A stretch of DNA of 64,000 bases. Origin: Platycnemis pennipes. Its lineage: Eukaryota; Arthropoda; Insecta; Odonata; Platycnemididae. Both the position numbers and the translations under genes were made by a program. Positions within the stretch are counted from its first letter, which is position 1. The number at the start of each line of letters is the position of its first letter. Location: contig OW121855.1 in NCBI GenBank assembly GCA_933228895.1, positions 33,866,698 through 33,930,697 of the forward strand, written 5' to 3'. The notes under the pieces are model-generated. The model was not told the origin of the DNA. It made no database searches and worked only from the letters and a program-made list of their open reading frames with translations. Below are positions 12,341 to 23,954 of this stretch, piece by piece.

Positions 12341-15300
12341 GGGACTTCAAGACAGGGCGTCGAACTGGGAACCGACTTGAAAAACTCGAAACATCTGATA
12401 TTTAAAAAAAATTATATTTAAAGAGCTGAACAGGTTTTCAATTTTCATAATAATCACGAGTGTTTAGCAATTTACATGATAGAAAAAATAGCTCAGTGAA
12501 ACAAATTTGATTCAACACAATAAAAGTTTGAATGTACAATCTATACGAGCATTGTACACACATATTAGTATCACCTTAATCACAAAACTACTCGCTCCTA
12601 ACATCTGCTAGATGATAATAATACTGAAACACATAACCGAGTGAAGGAATGAGGAAAAATAGCAATTTTGCAGTTGAGCTTGGTATTAGACCATAATATT
12701 TAACCATGAGTGAATAAGAATCAGGTAATTTAGGATACATTTCTGGGCAAACATGTAACACTTAATTTATATTTCGGACATATGATTACTTATATTCCTG
12801 GGAGCATAAGCTGGCAACAAGAGATTATAGATGAAAGTTAATGAATTGGAAATTTAAAATTATTTAGCATGAAATACCATGATATATATTTTTAGGGTCC
12901 TATTGAGGCAAGTAGACAGAAATGACTTTACGTTTTAAACAAATTACTTGAAATGATTTCACAAAATATGTAATCTAAGACTGAAAGGCTGGTTTTTTCT
13001 AGTATTAATTAACTGCAGAGCTTAGGAATACATGTGTTTATTCTTTAGACAGAGGTACACGGTTGCACACCAGGTCAAACCATGATTGCTCAGGCAGATT
13101 TTAAGCTTCTATTAGTTCGTTTTCTATCGGTCATAACTATTTAAAAAATCTCTTTACTGGATGCTTCACTATCAGATTCCTTGGCACTGCACATAAGCCT
13201 TGATTGTCACGCCATTCCAAACTTCTCAAAAAAATGTTAAAATAGTTGTCATACTCTCTCAAAATCATTTAAACCATTCTATCTCACTTTCATTAATCGA
13301 ATGTTTACGAACAGCAGCATTTAAGAGATACTAAATTACTGGACGGGTCGATAATAGGCGACAATTAGTAGACTGACTACGAGTTTTTCGCATAGATAAA
13401 GGGAAACACTTGAAACTCCTGATTCTATGTAAAACGACTTCCCATACGTTATAGTTCGGTAGTCTTACGTAAAAATGCGAGTACACTCGCATACCCTGAG
13501 AAATTTAAGATTTATTTTCATCACGTCGAATTTTAATCTGAACCACTGAAAACCACTCAAAAATTGTTTCTTTTTTTGGGTACCTATATTACGGAATGAT
13601 ACATTTTTGTTCCAACGAGAGTTTTTTTCAGAATAGCACTTCGCAATACTGAACTATTCCAAAGGAAAATTTTCTCAGATACATACAGTACACTCAATAT
13701 AAACAGGACAGATACGCTGGCTACAACCATTGCCTAGACTCTCCATACCACAATCTGCCTGGTTTGTTTACATGAGGTCACCACGTGGCATTATACGTCT
13801 AGCCATCCATTGCCACATAAGATGCGTTCATAAAAAGTCCGTTTACAAAAATTCTGTCATGAGAGTCCGTTAAATTAGATTCTTCTTGTTCTTAGTTGTC
13901 ATTTAGTTTGAAAATAGTACCTATTTAGTCATCCAGTTCATTGGCATCCCTGTAAAACTTATGTTTTTGAACTTGATTGTTAACACATATGTAATTTCAT
14001 CGCATTACTACGCTAGAATTAAATAATTGTTCAGCTTTTGAAGCCCCTGAATTCTAATCATGGTTGTGCAAAAGTTATGTACAACACCTAGCAACTGTAT
14101 AATGAAGAGGCTAAGTAAAGAAAAGTATAAACAACAATTTGGTCATTTATATTTCCACCGCAAAGAAAATGCAGCCACTGACGCGGGATAATAAGTTGAC
14201 ATAGAAGCAGGTAAACATTTTAGAAAAATACCCTATTCATTGAGGATTTGAGCTACAATTAAACAACGTATAACTGCTAATACACAACATACCATATACT
14301 CGTCATTGGGTACGCAAGATGAAATAAGTCATACGAAATAATACGTAAGAAATAAGTCCTACTATTGGAGGCTGGCAAGAAGAGGTACTTCATGAAAATA
14401 GAGCAAATTACGCAGAATAAAAATGAAAAAAAACATGCCCCAATGACTAACCGTGTACTAATTGTGGGTAAAATTCATAGCAAGGCATTAAAACTGAAAG
14501 AGAGAGTGAGCGTCAGGGAAGTAAGAAGCGGAATGGATGGAGGACCCCTCTGGGAATCCACTCAGGTTCCTGATAGTTATTCCTTTCTCGGAAACGGCAG
14601 CGAAAGAATTCCACGTGGCCTCAAGGGCTTCAGAGGAGGAAGAGCACGAGAGGTGAAGGGGGAAAGATGAGCAAAAAACATTCGCGATATTCGAGGGGCA
14701 AGGCCCTCGGTTGTTTCCCCAGTTCATTGTACGGGGGCGACTGTCTTTTCTCCTCCCCCTTGTGAATGTCATTTCCCTCTAGAACAAGCCGGATGATTGA
14801 GAGAATGCTAGATGATAGTTTTCGATATATTTTTCTAACCATGGATTGCTGAGCTAATTAGAAAATTCGTTAAAAATTTTTCAAAAAGCAATCGGCGTCA
14901 TGATAACTTGCTCGCACTGCCCCTGAAAAAAGTGTAAGGGAATTCAAGAGGCGTATTGTTTCCCTCCAGTAACATTGGATGACTCCACCCCAGATAGCAG
15001 AACATAATCGGAACCTTATGTCGGGGAAGGTGAAGGAACTGTTCCCAATAAGAGGACACGCATTAAGGATGTTGTGGAGCACAGAACAAGATGAGGACTA
15101 CCTACATTTACTAAACGCGATACTCACCTAAGGGTTGATCAATGTATGAGTTTTATGAAGCCATTTTTTAACTTTTCAGAAGAAAAAGGCACGTAAAGAA
15201 TATAGAAATAGCACTTTTGGAACATCCACCTTCCCTCAAGAAGTTCATAGATGTCTATTTGAGGCATATATGTTGCCGTATCAAACAAAAATGTAAGCAG

Positions 15301-15815
15301 TGAAAAATATTCAAGACTATTTTACTTCCTACGATTGAGACACTAATCCGTAGACAATATGTACTACAGTACTTACTTATGTGAATATATTTTATCCCTT
15401 TATGCGAAAAAGAGTGATTTGGAGCCGAGGGTAACGTGAAAGAAAGAAAACTGTTTTCAAGACAATCATTCTCAAGGAAGTTGAGGATGCTCGTGAGAAT
15501 GAAATATTATCAGATCATTGTAGTTTTGGGCTTTAAAAACGAGCAACTAGAGTAGTTGGCATATATCGATAGCGTTCAGGAGGAAAATGGATTTAGCACC
15601 CATGAAATTGAAATGATAAATTGTATTAGCCAAAGAAATCATCTAAAAGCGTGTTCAACCAAGGATAAGTATTCTCAATAAACAGTTCTGAACTTTAACT
15701 TCCTTTTGAAGAACAAGAATTAAATATTTACTAAGATTCTGTGATGACTGACTTAATACAGCATGCTGCAAATGTACCAAGAATCATAAATGGAAAGTAG
15801 TCGATTGAGTTCATG
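12341..15815. other. Mainly AT-rich non-coding stretch
   Basis: No gene is recognised. A mild GC-rich patch with purine skew lies at about 14480-14770. From about 15590 the text may be older LINE sequence leading into the reverse-transcriptase piece that follows, but it is too decayed to translate with confidence. Confidence 0.4.
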
Positions 15816-16035
15816 GGGCAAGATCATTTTGGTTTTAGAAAGGGTTGACAACTCTTGATGTAGTTTCACTGATGAGGGCACGAGTGGAAAGTAAATTGAG
15901 CACAATCAGAATGTTCTGGCATGCCTTGTTGACTTGGAGAAGATATTTTACAGATTGGACTGGGAAAAGTTAATTGAAGGCACTGGCAAACGTAGGAGTT
16001 GAATAAAGATAAACGATTCATTCGAAATGTATACT
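15816..16035 (+). mobile_element. Decayed RTE-like LINE, reverse transcriptase core
   Basis: Translation in two or three frames gives GQDHFGFRKG at the start and then HNQNVLACLVDLEKIF running into YRLDWEKLIE. These match the FGFRKGxGTRDA and VDLEKAFDxxDWxKL blocks of RTE/BovB-group reverse transcriptases, where the aspartate after the valine is a catalytic metal ligand. A further piece, KDKRFIRNVYSA (about 15998-16033), fits the next block. Stops and at least two frameshifts break the frame, so this is a dead fragment. Only the fingers-palm part is preserved. Neighbouring DNA shows no endonuclease domain. The superfamily assignment is fairly secure; the exact clade is inference. Confidence 0.75.
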
Positions 16036-18004
16036 CGGCCACTTTGTTTGTTTTATTTCCTTCCGATTTACTACTAATAATTTTATTTACTTCCGGCAAA
16101 AAAAACTTCGAGATTATAGCGATTGAAATGTTGAAAATATGAGAAAACTGTCGATTTTGGCCTTCGTTAATGAACAGGAATGATAGTAAAATACTATGAG
16201 GAAATTGTTTTCTAAAACATTTGCGATAAACAGCTGTAAATTTAAGTGTGGTCATGAAATTTACGCATGCTCCTTCGCAACTTCCTTGTTTCCTGAATTA
16301 CACGAAAAGATATAGCTATGCAAGGGAGAACCCGAATTTGGAAAAAATATCCAGTTAAGTTCAGCAAATAGTCAATTAGCGTCACTTTTAAGGTGAAGTT
16401 CGTTCGATAGTATCGCAAGCGTACATCGATTAATCCGCCTTCGGTTCATTGCCCATCGGCCGATTATTGAGGCTACTGACAATGAGAGTCACGAGATAAG
16501 CACGCAATGCACAGGTAGCAGAATTTTATGAATAATTCGTAGCGGGCGGCTAGGTAAATTGAATTGCTTGGTATCCTTTTTCCTGATTGCCGAAAATATA
16601 ATTTTGGATGATAAGTCACTAAACGGTTTCTAATTTAAATCTAGAACCAAAGCACACTTCCATCCACACATATATAGGTAGGTAGTCAATGCATAGCCAC
16701 TATATTCTGAAATCAAAACCAAAGTCTATAAGGAGTTGCTGCTGATGCATCTGTGAACAATTTCACAGCATTGACTATATACTGAGAGCGAAACGAATGA
16801 ACTGCTTTCCTCACTAACGTCAACTACTCGTAGCCACTAGTTGGTGATCAGTACATTCAGAAATACGCCAATGTGATGAATTGTAATTTTATTCATCAAC
16901 TAGATGTGAGCTTAAAATAACAAACTTTAAAAATCTAAGGAGCATATCCTTTATAAATATGAGTATTACAACTTACATTCGCGGGAACATGGCATGCACC
17001 AGAGAAAAAACGGAGAACTCACCTGTAAAATAGAAGTACCGCATATTAAATCATAATTTTTAGCAATTAAAAATTTAATGAAAAGCTAGTGAGAAAATGA
17101 ATTTCAAGAATACAAATATTAAAGAACAATAAATCAGTGCCATCAAAGAAAAATATTTATAATATGTTATGCATCCTAATGAATATTTATTTAAATAAGT
17201 TTAACATATTTATTGCATTTTTCACAACGTAGGAATTAGAGTCACTAATAAATTCAATTGGAGCGCGATCGATAAGTAATCCTCCCAAAGCCACATAGGA
17301 ATTATAAACAAAGAAATATTTAAACTTGCGCATTAATTTTGTCCCTGAAACGAGGCCCAAGAACAAACAAGTTCAACCACAACGCGCGATTGAACCAAAG
17401 TATGCAGGTTTTATTTCCAGGGTTAATCATTTTTTTTTGGGCTTCTAAAGAATTTCTGCAAGATAACTAGTCCATATATATCACCATTGCACCAAATTTC
17501 AGATTCCAGCCTTATACCCATATACACGAGCCCAACTTAGGGAAAAACAAACTATGTACCTACCTACTCCTTTTCTCCCTCAAAGCCAACCAATTAACGT
17601 TTCCCGTCTGCTATTATACCCAAGCCTCGATAGCAACCATTGACTCAGAGGGCATTCGTCGAGGACGCCTCTTGTATGCTCCGATAGTCGAGAAATCCCC
17701 GATTTTTCAGAAAGGCTTTGACGGGATAATGAGAGGATAAGAGACTGGGAGGAGTGAGCGAAGTTTATGGAAGGAGAGGTGCGACTGTGCAGGGTAAAAA
17801 AAAGATGAACGGCCAGGTAGGAAAAGGGAGAGGCAACCAGCAGTCACGCAACATGACCTGACTCATGCACATGGGCTCAAGAAGCCGGATGTTGGGACAA
17901 TTACCGTGCAATCAGCCCCTGACCGCGGATTCGGAGAGAGCCGGGAAAGAGCATCACGACAATGGTCAAAGGTTGACAGCGCTGATTCCGAGGCATTTCC
18001 CCTT
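16036..18004. other. AT-rich non-coding stretch
   Basis: The first few tens of bases may still be LINE sequence. The remainder shows no gene. A purine-rich patch with GGAGAGG-type text lies at about 17720-17850. A short CTGTGAACAATTTCACAG hairpin lies near 16751-16768. Confidence 0.4.
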
Positions 18005-18945
18005 CAATCTACATCTACATAATACCTTGAAAGCCACCATAAAGGCAAGTGGTAGGGAGTGAAGTCACATCAAACATCCATGAATATCATGCTAAAAAGG
18101 ATTAGTGACCATATTCTAATCGAAACACAATAATTGAAAAAAAAGATGAAATAGCAAGCAAGCAAATCCCTAATCATGCGAGGAATGAATGACATTTTAA
18201 ATATGTCGGTTCGGCAATCAATTTCTCTAAAATACTATCCAATTGTAGGTACACTTTTGTGTAGTACACATATTCTGCTGAATATATTTACAAGAATTCC
18301 AATGCCTAATTGTACGAGGAGTGAAGGACATTTTAAATATGTCGGTTTAGCAATCAATTTATCTAATTTTATGATGATTGTCCTGTTTACCAGGGTAAGT
18401 TGGAGTTCGCAAAATATTTTAACGTCATTGGTGAAAATATTGTCTAGGAATTTTTGGCAAGAGATTTTGCTGTGCGGTCTGATAATGACTCCCATTTTAG
18501 TTCATCCAATAGATTGGTTACGCTAATATAGTTATTATACCGTCCCTTCACAAATATTACCGATCTTCGCTGCACACGCTCCAGTTCGTTAATTACTAGT
18601 AGCGTATTCAAAATGAGGTCTAACAAGGGAAAAGTCGCTACTTTCTCGTACATGATCGTCACATTTTCCCCGTACTCTTTTGATGAATCCCAGAATACGA
18701 TTAGCTTGGGCCATTATTTCACGTATGTTTTTACCATACCCAAGAAAGATCACGTGTGTCTTATTCCAAGATACTTAATGAACTCCAGATTTTTCAAATT
18801 CCATATGCAGTAAGAGTTGTAGTTCTTTTTCCAAAAATTCATTAGGTACTACACATGTTTTCAAATTTAATTCCAACTGCCATGTATCACACCAGTTTTC
18901 AATTACTTCTACGTAATCATCAATGGCTATCTCTCATGGATAATC
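18005..18945 (-). mobile_element. 5'-truncated jockey/CR1-like LINE with 3' tail
   Basis: Read on the minus strand from about 18945, broken frames give IAIDDYVEVIENWCDTWQL, then KYLGI, NIREIMAQANRILGFIKR, LVRPHFEYAT and ELERVQRRSVIFVKGRYNN, followed by ISVTNLLDELKWESLSDR. This order is the thumb and C-terminal region of jockey/CR1-type LINE reverse transcriptases (WCxxWQLxLNxxKC ... LRPxLEYA ... LExVQRRAxRFV). The 3' end at 18005-18060 carries the same tail as the plus-strand copy at 33400-33492: a GTGGTGGCTT-like block, GGTATTATG and then GATGTA units (seen as TCTACA on the plus strand). Stops, frameshifts and an internal duplication show it is dead. The 5' half, including the endonuclease, is missing, as is usual after incomplete target-primed reverse transcription. 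Confidence 0.8.
18169..18370. repeat. Internal tandem duplication in the LINE
   Basis: About 66 bases at 18169-18234 recur at 18305-18370, 136 bases away, sharing the block GACATTTTAAATATGTCGGT, with a handful of mismatches. Both copies match the same coding segment of the LINE copy at 33160-33230. The segment was therefore duplicated after or during insertion, which moves the C-terminal frame out of order. Confidence 0.7.
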
Positions 18946-20349
18946 GGATTTGAAATAAAATACGATACGAAATCGACATTACCGATTTTCTTAGGGAAAT
19001 GTAAGCCACACTACTATCCATTTCATTTAGTATTCGCGGGGAAATTTTCTTTGGAGTAAATGTGAATTTGGGCCAATGACTACGAAATTTTATGGAAAAA
19101 ACGCTAATTCCCTAACCTAAAATCCCTAACGCCATTAATAATTAGAAGCACATCATATCATAAGCAATTAACTAGTAGCATTTCTCGAGCAAATACCAAG
19201 TGTGTACTCTAAAAGAACACAATTACTTCAGGAGTTCTAAATTAAAGCAATGGTCGTAGAATATATGCTAGCTTTTCAGCTCGATTGACCCTTAGACTGA
19301 GCAGACGCCTAAAAATCCCCATCTCCCACAACGAATATTACCTTTAAAGTGATCATTCACCGACTCTGACTTGAATTCAACACTAATGTCTCAAGTAATT
19401 TTGAAAGTAGGAATGAATAGGAAAGGTATTTTGTCCATTAAACTACACACCACATGCGAGACTTTCTTGCACGCAATAAATGCATTTATTTGAAGGCCTT
19501 ATGGCTGGTTATAAATCAGATTTCTAATCACATGCACCAAATCACCCAACAGGCGCGATACTATCGGCAAGGGAAATATGATCTCGCCCTCAAGGATAAG
19601 TGGTAAGCAAATAAAGCTCACCTCTCCAATAATATTTCGTTTTAGAGCAAATAACTTTATGAAATCTAAATGCGATCTTCTTTTACTCTTTCAAATAGCC
19701 AGTGAGAGACGTAAATATTTTTACTGGAACAGGTGATGAAGGATGTGAAAGAGAAGAAAAACATAAATATGAAGATATTAGCCGAACGAAGAATTCAGTG
19801 GTAAGCTACGTCAAACCAACCGCAAAATTGCTGACTTATGCCCAAACCAATGACGTTGTTTTCTCTGGGAAATTGAGTACTTTATTAATGTTACGCATTA
19901 TTCCGAGGGAATCACAAGAATAGGATCTACCAGTCATACGATATTCAACTTTTATTCCTAGAAAATCAGCGCCTTAGCCACTTTAGAGGTGATAGTATAC
20001 TGATTAAGTACTTAATAAACGCCGAAAGAATGATGAGAGAAAATTTTAATGCCTGTATAAACACGATGAGAACAGCAGGTTACACAAATGAAGAGCTCTA
20101 TAAGCATGGGTTGAAGAAGGCAAGGACATAAACAGAAGTCCAAATATTTACTCGCTTGAAGGACTTCGTAGAGTGTTGATTGCTTTTCGCGGCCATGAAT
20201 CATAGGAATTAGTGTTTAAACATCTGTAATTATAGCCCCAAAGCACCCACTTCTTGAGAAGATTACTTAACAGTCAACCATTTAGGAGACCAATTCCGTG
20301 AAATCAGATTTATTAAACATTTCCAAAGACTTTTTCATTATCTAGTCAT
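18946..20349. other. AT-rich non-coding stretch
   Basis: No gene, clear transposon end or long inverted repeat was recognised. Segment 20000-20200 has slightly raised coding-like text but no nameable domain. It could belong to the LINE fragment that follows. Confidence 0.4.
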
Positions 20350-20600
20350 TTTTTAACAAAAAGGGGAACGAATCTGAAAAGGAAATGGAAAGACATGGTA
20401 AGAAGAGTGCCTACTTTCAGCCACGACTGTCGAAAGAAAATAGTCGTCGAAGGGCAATGTATCGGATGGCTGGCAAAGGAAAACCTCGAATAGGGCAGTT
20501 CGTAATGGAAATAAAAGAGAAAATGTATATTATAGATGAGGTTGGATGGCATAGGAACCGCAAGTTGAGAAACGTCAAAGTAGTCTTAAGAGTAATGGAT
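20350..20600 (+). mobile_element. RTE-like LINE, C-terminal fragment
   Basis: Two overlapping frames give KKIVVEGQCIGWL (about 20425-20470) and GKGKPRIGQFVMEIKEKM (about 20475-20530). These fit the C-terminal (IVEGQVxGKxGRGRPR ... IKEK) segment of RTE-like LINE proteins, the same region seen in three minus-strand fragments further on. One frameshift joins the two pieces. No 3' tail or target-site duplication was identified. The match rests on one short conserved block, so the confidence is moderate. Confidence 0.5.
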
Positions 20601-21129
20601 GGTGATAATTGCAGCGGTGCTCTAGCATGAGAGAAACAAACATAAATGCGGTTCAATGAGTTACTTCATTAACATTATGACTATAGATGTTTTTAAATGA
20701 CAGAAAGTTTAATCAGTGTTGTATCAATACGAAATTTCTCAGGAACTAGATAAGAGGGGCAACGCCACTTACCGCCATTCCTTAACGACTTATTCGTGAA
20801 TATGTCCATTAATATATGATCAAAAGAGAGCTAAAAGTCTGTAAAACGACAGAACCCTATACTCCATGAAAATGCATTACCTAAGCGAACATAAGCCGGC
20901 GCGAATCTCAAGCCATTCGACGTAAAAAGTACAACTGACTCGAGTCAATTATAAGTGAATGAAAATGATCTTAAAAAGACGTGGATTTAGTATTTTTGAG
21001 ATTATAAACCGCATGAATTCCATCTATCCACCCGGCGATTTACTTTCGCGAATCCTGAGAGACTAAATTTGAAAGAAAAGAACGTCGAGCTCCCGGAATG
21101 AAATCGATGAATAAAACAAAGACAAGGCG
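20601..21129. other. AT-rich non-coding stretch
   Basis: Nothing is recognised on either strand beyond short chance frames. Confidence 0.45.
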
Positions 21130-21560
21130 TTTAGTGGCATTAACATATACAAGGCGGAGATAACAATGGAAAGGGAGAGCGAAGCAGTAAAAGGAGAGAA
21201 GAATGACAACAAGTTGGAGGAGAGGAATTAACGATGCTACAAGCTCTCTCTCTCTCTCTCTCCCTCTACCTCTCCGTGTCCTCCGAAAAACGACTGGGAA
21301 TTCTGGGAAATAAGAGGGAATGGGAAGGGAGGAGGCGAAGGGGATGGGGAGGGACAATTTGCATCTTTTGGGGTCAGACAACCTTGCAGGAAGCTGGAAG
21401 GCGGACTGTGAGGTGAGGTGGAACCCAGGAGGAGGGAGAGGGATGTCTTCGGGCGGCGAGGGACGGGAGGGATTGAGGGGAAGAGTGGGCATGGAAGAAG
21501 AGGGGTGGATAAGGAAGGGATGAGAGCCCAGTGGGAAGCAAAGTAGCCTGTAGGGGAGGA
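21130..21560 (+). other. GC-rich purine island with GA/CT repeat
   Basis: The plus strand is dominated by G+A outside a short CT run. Blocks such as GGGGATGGGGAGGGA (about 21339-21353) could form G-quadruplexes. A 176-codon minus-strand frame runs through it but is proline- and serine-rich, has no domain, and follows from the polypyrimidine composition. CT/GA runs are known binding sites for GAGA-type factors in insects, so a regulatory role is possible. Confidence 0.4.
21244..21262. repeat. (CT)n microsatellite
   Basis: Nine to ten CT units in a row inside the purine-skewed island. They are pyrimidine on the plus strand, opposite to the skew of the flanking DNA. Confidence 0.9.
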
Positions 21561-21884
21561 AGCGCTGCATTAAATAGTGGAAAGAAAGTTACATAAATTT
21601 CCACGACACATTCGACGTGCATTCCTCTAACCCATTAATCATATAACTGAGGATAGCATGATCTCTAGTAAACATTATCACGTATAGTCGTAGTAATAAT
21701 CTTAGTCTACAGGGCATGAAGCATTCCTGAAAATTATTAGCCCATGCATGATGGGGAAATACAGGTTTTTATAGAAATACCTTTATTACAGTTATCACTT
21801 CATTATTAAGTAGATACTAATCATCTAGTTGGACGTGACCCATATCTAACATGTCTCCGTGAAATAGTAGCATTGTAGCTCTTA
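21561..21884. other. AT-rich non-coding stretch
   Basis: No gene or repeat is recognised. Any 5' sequence of the LINE tip that follows is too diverged to see. Confidence 0.4.
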
Positions 21885-21972
21885 GTTGCATGTCAGCAGT
21901 GAATGTTTGGTGATCTTCATCCCTTTTCACACACCCTCGCGGTGGCACGCAGAGTATTACGTATCTACGTAT
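21885..21972 (+). mobile_element. jockey/CR1-like LINE, 3' tip only
   Basis: The order GAATGTTTGGTGA, then CACACCCTCGCGGTGGCACG, then CAGAGTATTACGTATCTACGT matches the 3' untranslated end of the LINE at 33400-33475 (CACACCCTTGTGGTGGCTTG, GGTATTATGTAGATGTA) with scattered differences. No coding part remains. It is a very short insertion or the surviving tip of an old one. Confidence 0.65.
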
Positions 21973-22714
21973 ATTTATAGACGTATACAAAGGAATTTTC
22001 TTCAAGATCGAGCATTTTACTCTTCGGAACTAAGGTGACGAAAATTCGAGGGAAAGATAAGAATCAAATAACAGAAGCACACATGGCTATAAACCAAAGG
22101 GGTATTCCATACGGAACTGAAGGCATGAACCTTAGTACTACAATCTAAGTTTTAAGTACCACTCAATTTATCCTAATAGGTTAGAGTATGCACAAAACAT
22201 ACCTGGAAACAGCTTAGCTACCATAATGACGCAGGTTCTGGAGGTCAAGACTTGTAATTGAATTTTTCATCGGTGAAAGCACTAGTTTGCATGTCAGGCT
22301 AGCTTCAAAAAGGGGAAATCACGATTTATAGATTGGAACAATATCGGATTTTATAAGTAAAAGTATCATAAAAGTTCTCATTTGAAATATTTCTATTCGG
22401 AGGAAATAGATAATTGTTAAACTCCGAAAGAAAATTTATTATATGCACTTCAGGGACACAGTGCAATTGAAGGAGATATTGCGCAGTCATCGGTTGAAGA
22501 TGGAATCCGATTATTGGAATGTGAGGTAAATATTTAATTAATAATGTAGTTCCACAGAACTGAAACACGGGAGAGAGAGAAACACAGTCATTGAATTCGA
22601 AAACAGGCTGGGATCAAGGATTAAAAAAAGCATGAATTTCCATTCGCAATATTCCTTCTAATATTCGCTTTTATACTTCGCTGGACACGTTTATGTGGCA
22701 ATTGAAAGCAAGCA
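21973..22714. other. AT-rich non-coding stretch
   Basis: No gene or transposon is recognised. Confidence 0.45.
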
Positions 22715-22845
22715 TGAAGGTTGAAATAGAAACACTGCGATTTCCATGCATACTTTTATTGCCCACGATCATCTTTTCGTTGCGAGGCAACATCCTGGTG
22801 ATGTTGCCTCGCTGTGAAATTGCAGTGTTTCAATATCAACCTTCA
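22715..22845. repeat. Nested fold-back element
   Basis: Outer arms of about 34 bases (22715-22748 and 22812-22845) are imperfect reverse complements sharing TGAAGGTTGA and GAAACACTGC. Inside lies a second, perfect 13-bp hairpin, GCGAGGCAACATC (22782-22794) against its complement (22800-22812). The whole folds as a long stem with an internal side loop. It is probably a miniature inverted-repeat transposon. No duplicated target site was seen. Confidence 0.7.
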
Positions 22846-23049
22846 TTCCTACGGTGAAAGATTTTCACAGTCTTAAGCCCGAAACAGTTAACAACTGAAA
22901 GCATTTGATGTGCCCTAATTCCATTTATTCCTCTGGCCAACATGACTTCTTGACCGAATGCGATTCTCGATGCATTCACTTCCATTCTGCGTCACCTTCA
23001 ATGCTCATTTTAAAATGATCAATCTCTCGATTTCTTTTTGCGCGCGAAG

Positions 23050-23180
23050 ACAGACAGAGAGTAAGAGTGGAATGAAGGCGAAAGGAGACGAGAGGGGAGA
23101 GAGACGAGAGGGGAAGGAGAGAGAGAGAGAGATGAGATGGATGATTCGGGTGGCAGCGGGATGGGGAGCGCGATCCAGTG
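23050..23180 (+). other. Purine-rich island with (GA)n
   Basis: Almost uninterrupted G+A text on the plus strand, with a GAGAGAGAGAGAGA run at about 23118-23131. It resembles the other islands of the same polarity in this window and has no coding signal of its own. Confidence 0.5.
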
Positions 23181-23704
23181 AAGCGCTTCCCGTTCTTATT
23201 TTTTTCCTTTTCCTCTCTTCTCGTGCAGGAGTGGCAGAGGTGAACGTTTCCTTATTCCTCCGCTTCGTCCGCCATTAGTCTGCCGAGGATTTGCATGCAA
23301 AGACATGAAAGATATGGGCGGGAGGGGTACACCAAGTGTGCATTTAGTCAGTGCTGAGAGAGTTTTCGGGAGCAGCGGAAAAATTCCGTAAACCCGCTCA
23401 TTTTCGCCGAGAGTCCAAGGAGGGAGGCTACGAAATAAGAGGTTCTGACAATAATACGAGTTCCGCTCGAACACGTGGGGCAGCACATTCCAAACTAGGT
23501 GTCGCAAAATAGTATGTCGAAGTCGCTAGATAGGAATTAAGGATTTCTGATTTTAAAATGTCACGTGTAATGCGGCGAAAACAAGGGAAAATGGATATAC
23601 ACTAAGCAACAAGCTGCTTGCGCCATAGAATCGGCACATAAAGTGGACCTCCATTGGAGCTAACATCCCAATGTTTTCCCTCTTCCACCAATCTAGAACA
23701 ATTG
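23181..23704. other. Non-coding stretch, partly GC-rich
   Basis: The first 300 bases remain GC-rich and hold short frames on both strands without a domain. The rest is AT-rich. Nothing else is recognised. Confidence 0.4.
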
Positions 23705-23896
23705 TAGTAGTAGTAGTCGATTTCGGTTTTAGTAACTACAACTCCATCGACACTTAGGACCATTTGACCTCATGTTAAGCCAACATTAAATCTAAGATGA
23801 CGTTATACCCATGCCCAATGCGGGATTCGCACCCACGACCTTCGGGTTGTCAGGTCAACATGTTACCGACCAGACTACCAAGTGTACGCCAGTCCT
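23705..23896 (-). mobile_element. tRNA-derived SINE-like element with (TAC)n tail
   Basis: On the minus strand the head carries box A (TGGTAGTCTGGTCGG, complement of about 23866-23880) and box B (GGGTGCGAATCCCG, complement of 23821-23834). A five-base T stem, GTGGG/CCCGC, can be drawn around the TGCGAAT loop. An unrelated body of about 110 bases follows, ending in a short trinucleotide tail, seen as TAGTAGTAGTAG at 23705-23716 on the plus strand. Head, body and simple-repeat tail are the normal layout of a SINE. Matching flanks were sought and not found. Confidence 0.6.
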
Positions 23897-23954
23897 GCTT
23901 GTTAAAAATTATTTCTTATTAGTTTTCTACTGATGAAGGTAGGTCTAAATGGGC

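Noticed and set aside
18176..18526. 116-codon plus-strand frame
   Set aside because: Shadow frame opposite the minus-strand LINE coding sequence.
21040..21570. 176-codon minus-strand frame
   Set aside because: Proline-rich low-complexity translation of a purine island.
23820..23896. Intact tRNA gene on the minus strand
   Set aside because: T arm is good, but the acceptor stem does not close and a SINE body with trinucleotide tail follows.
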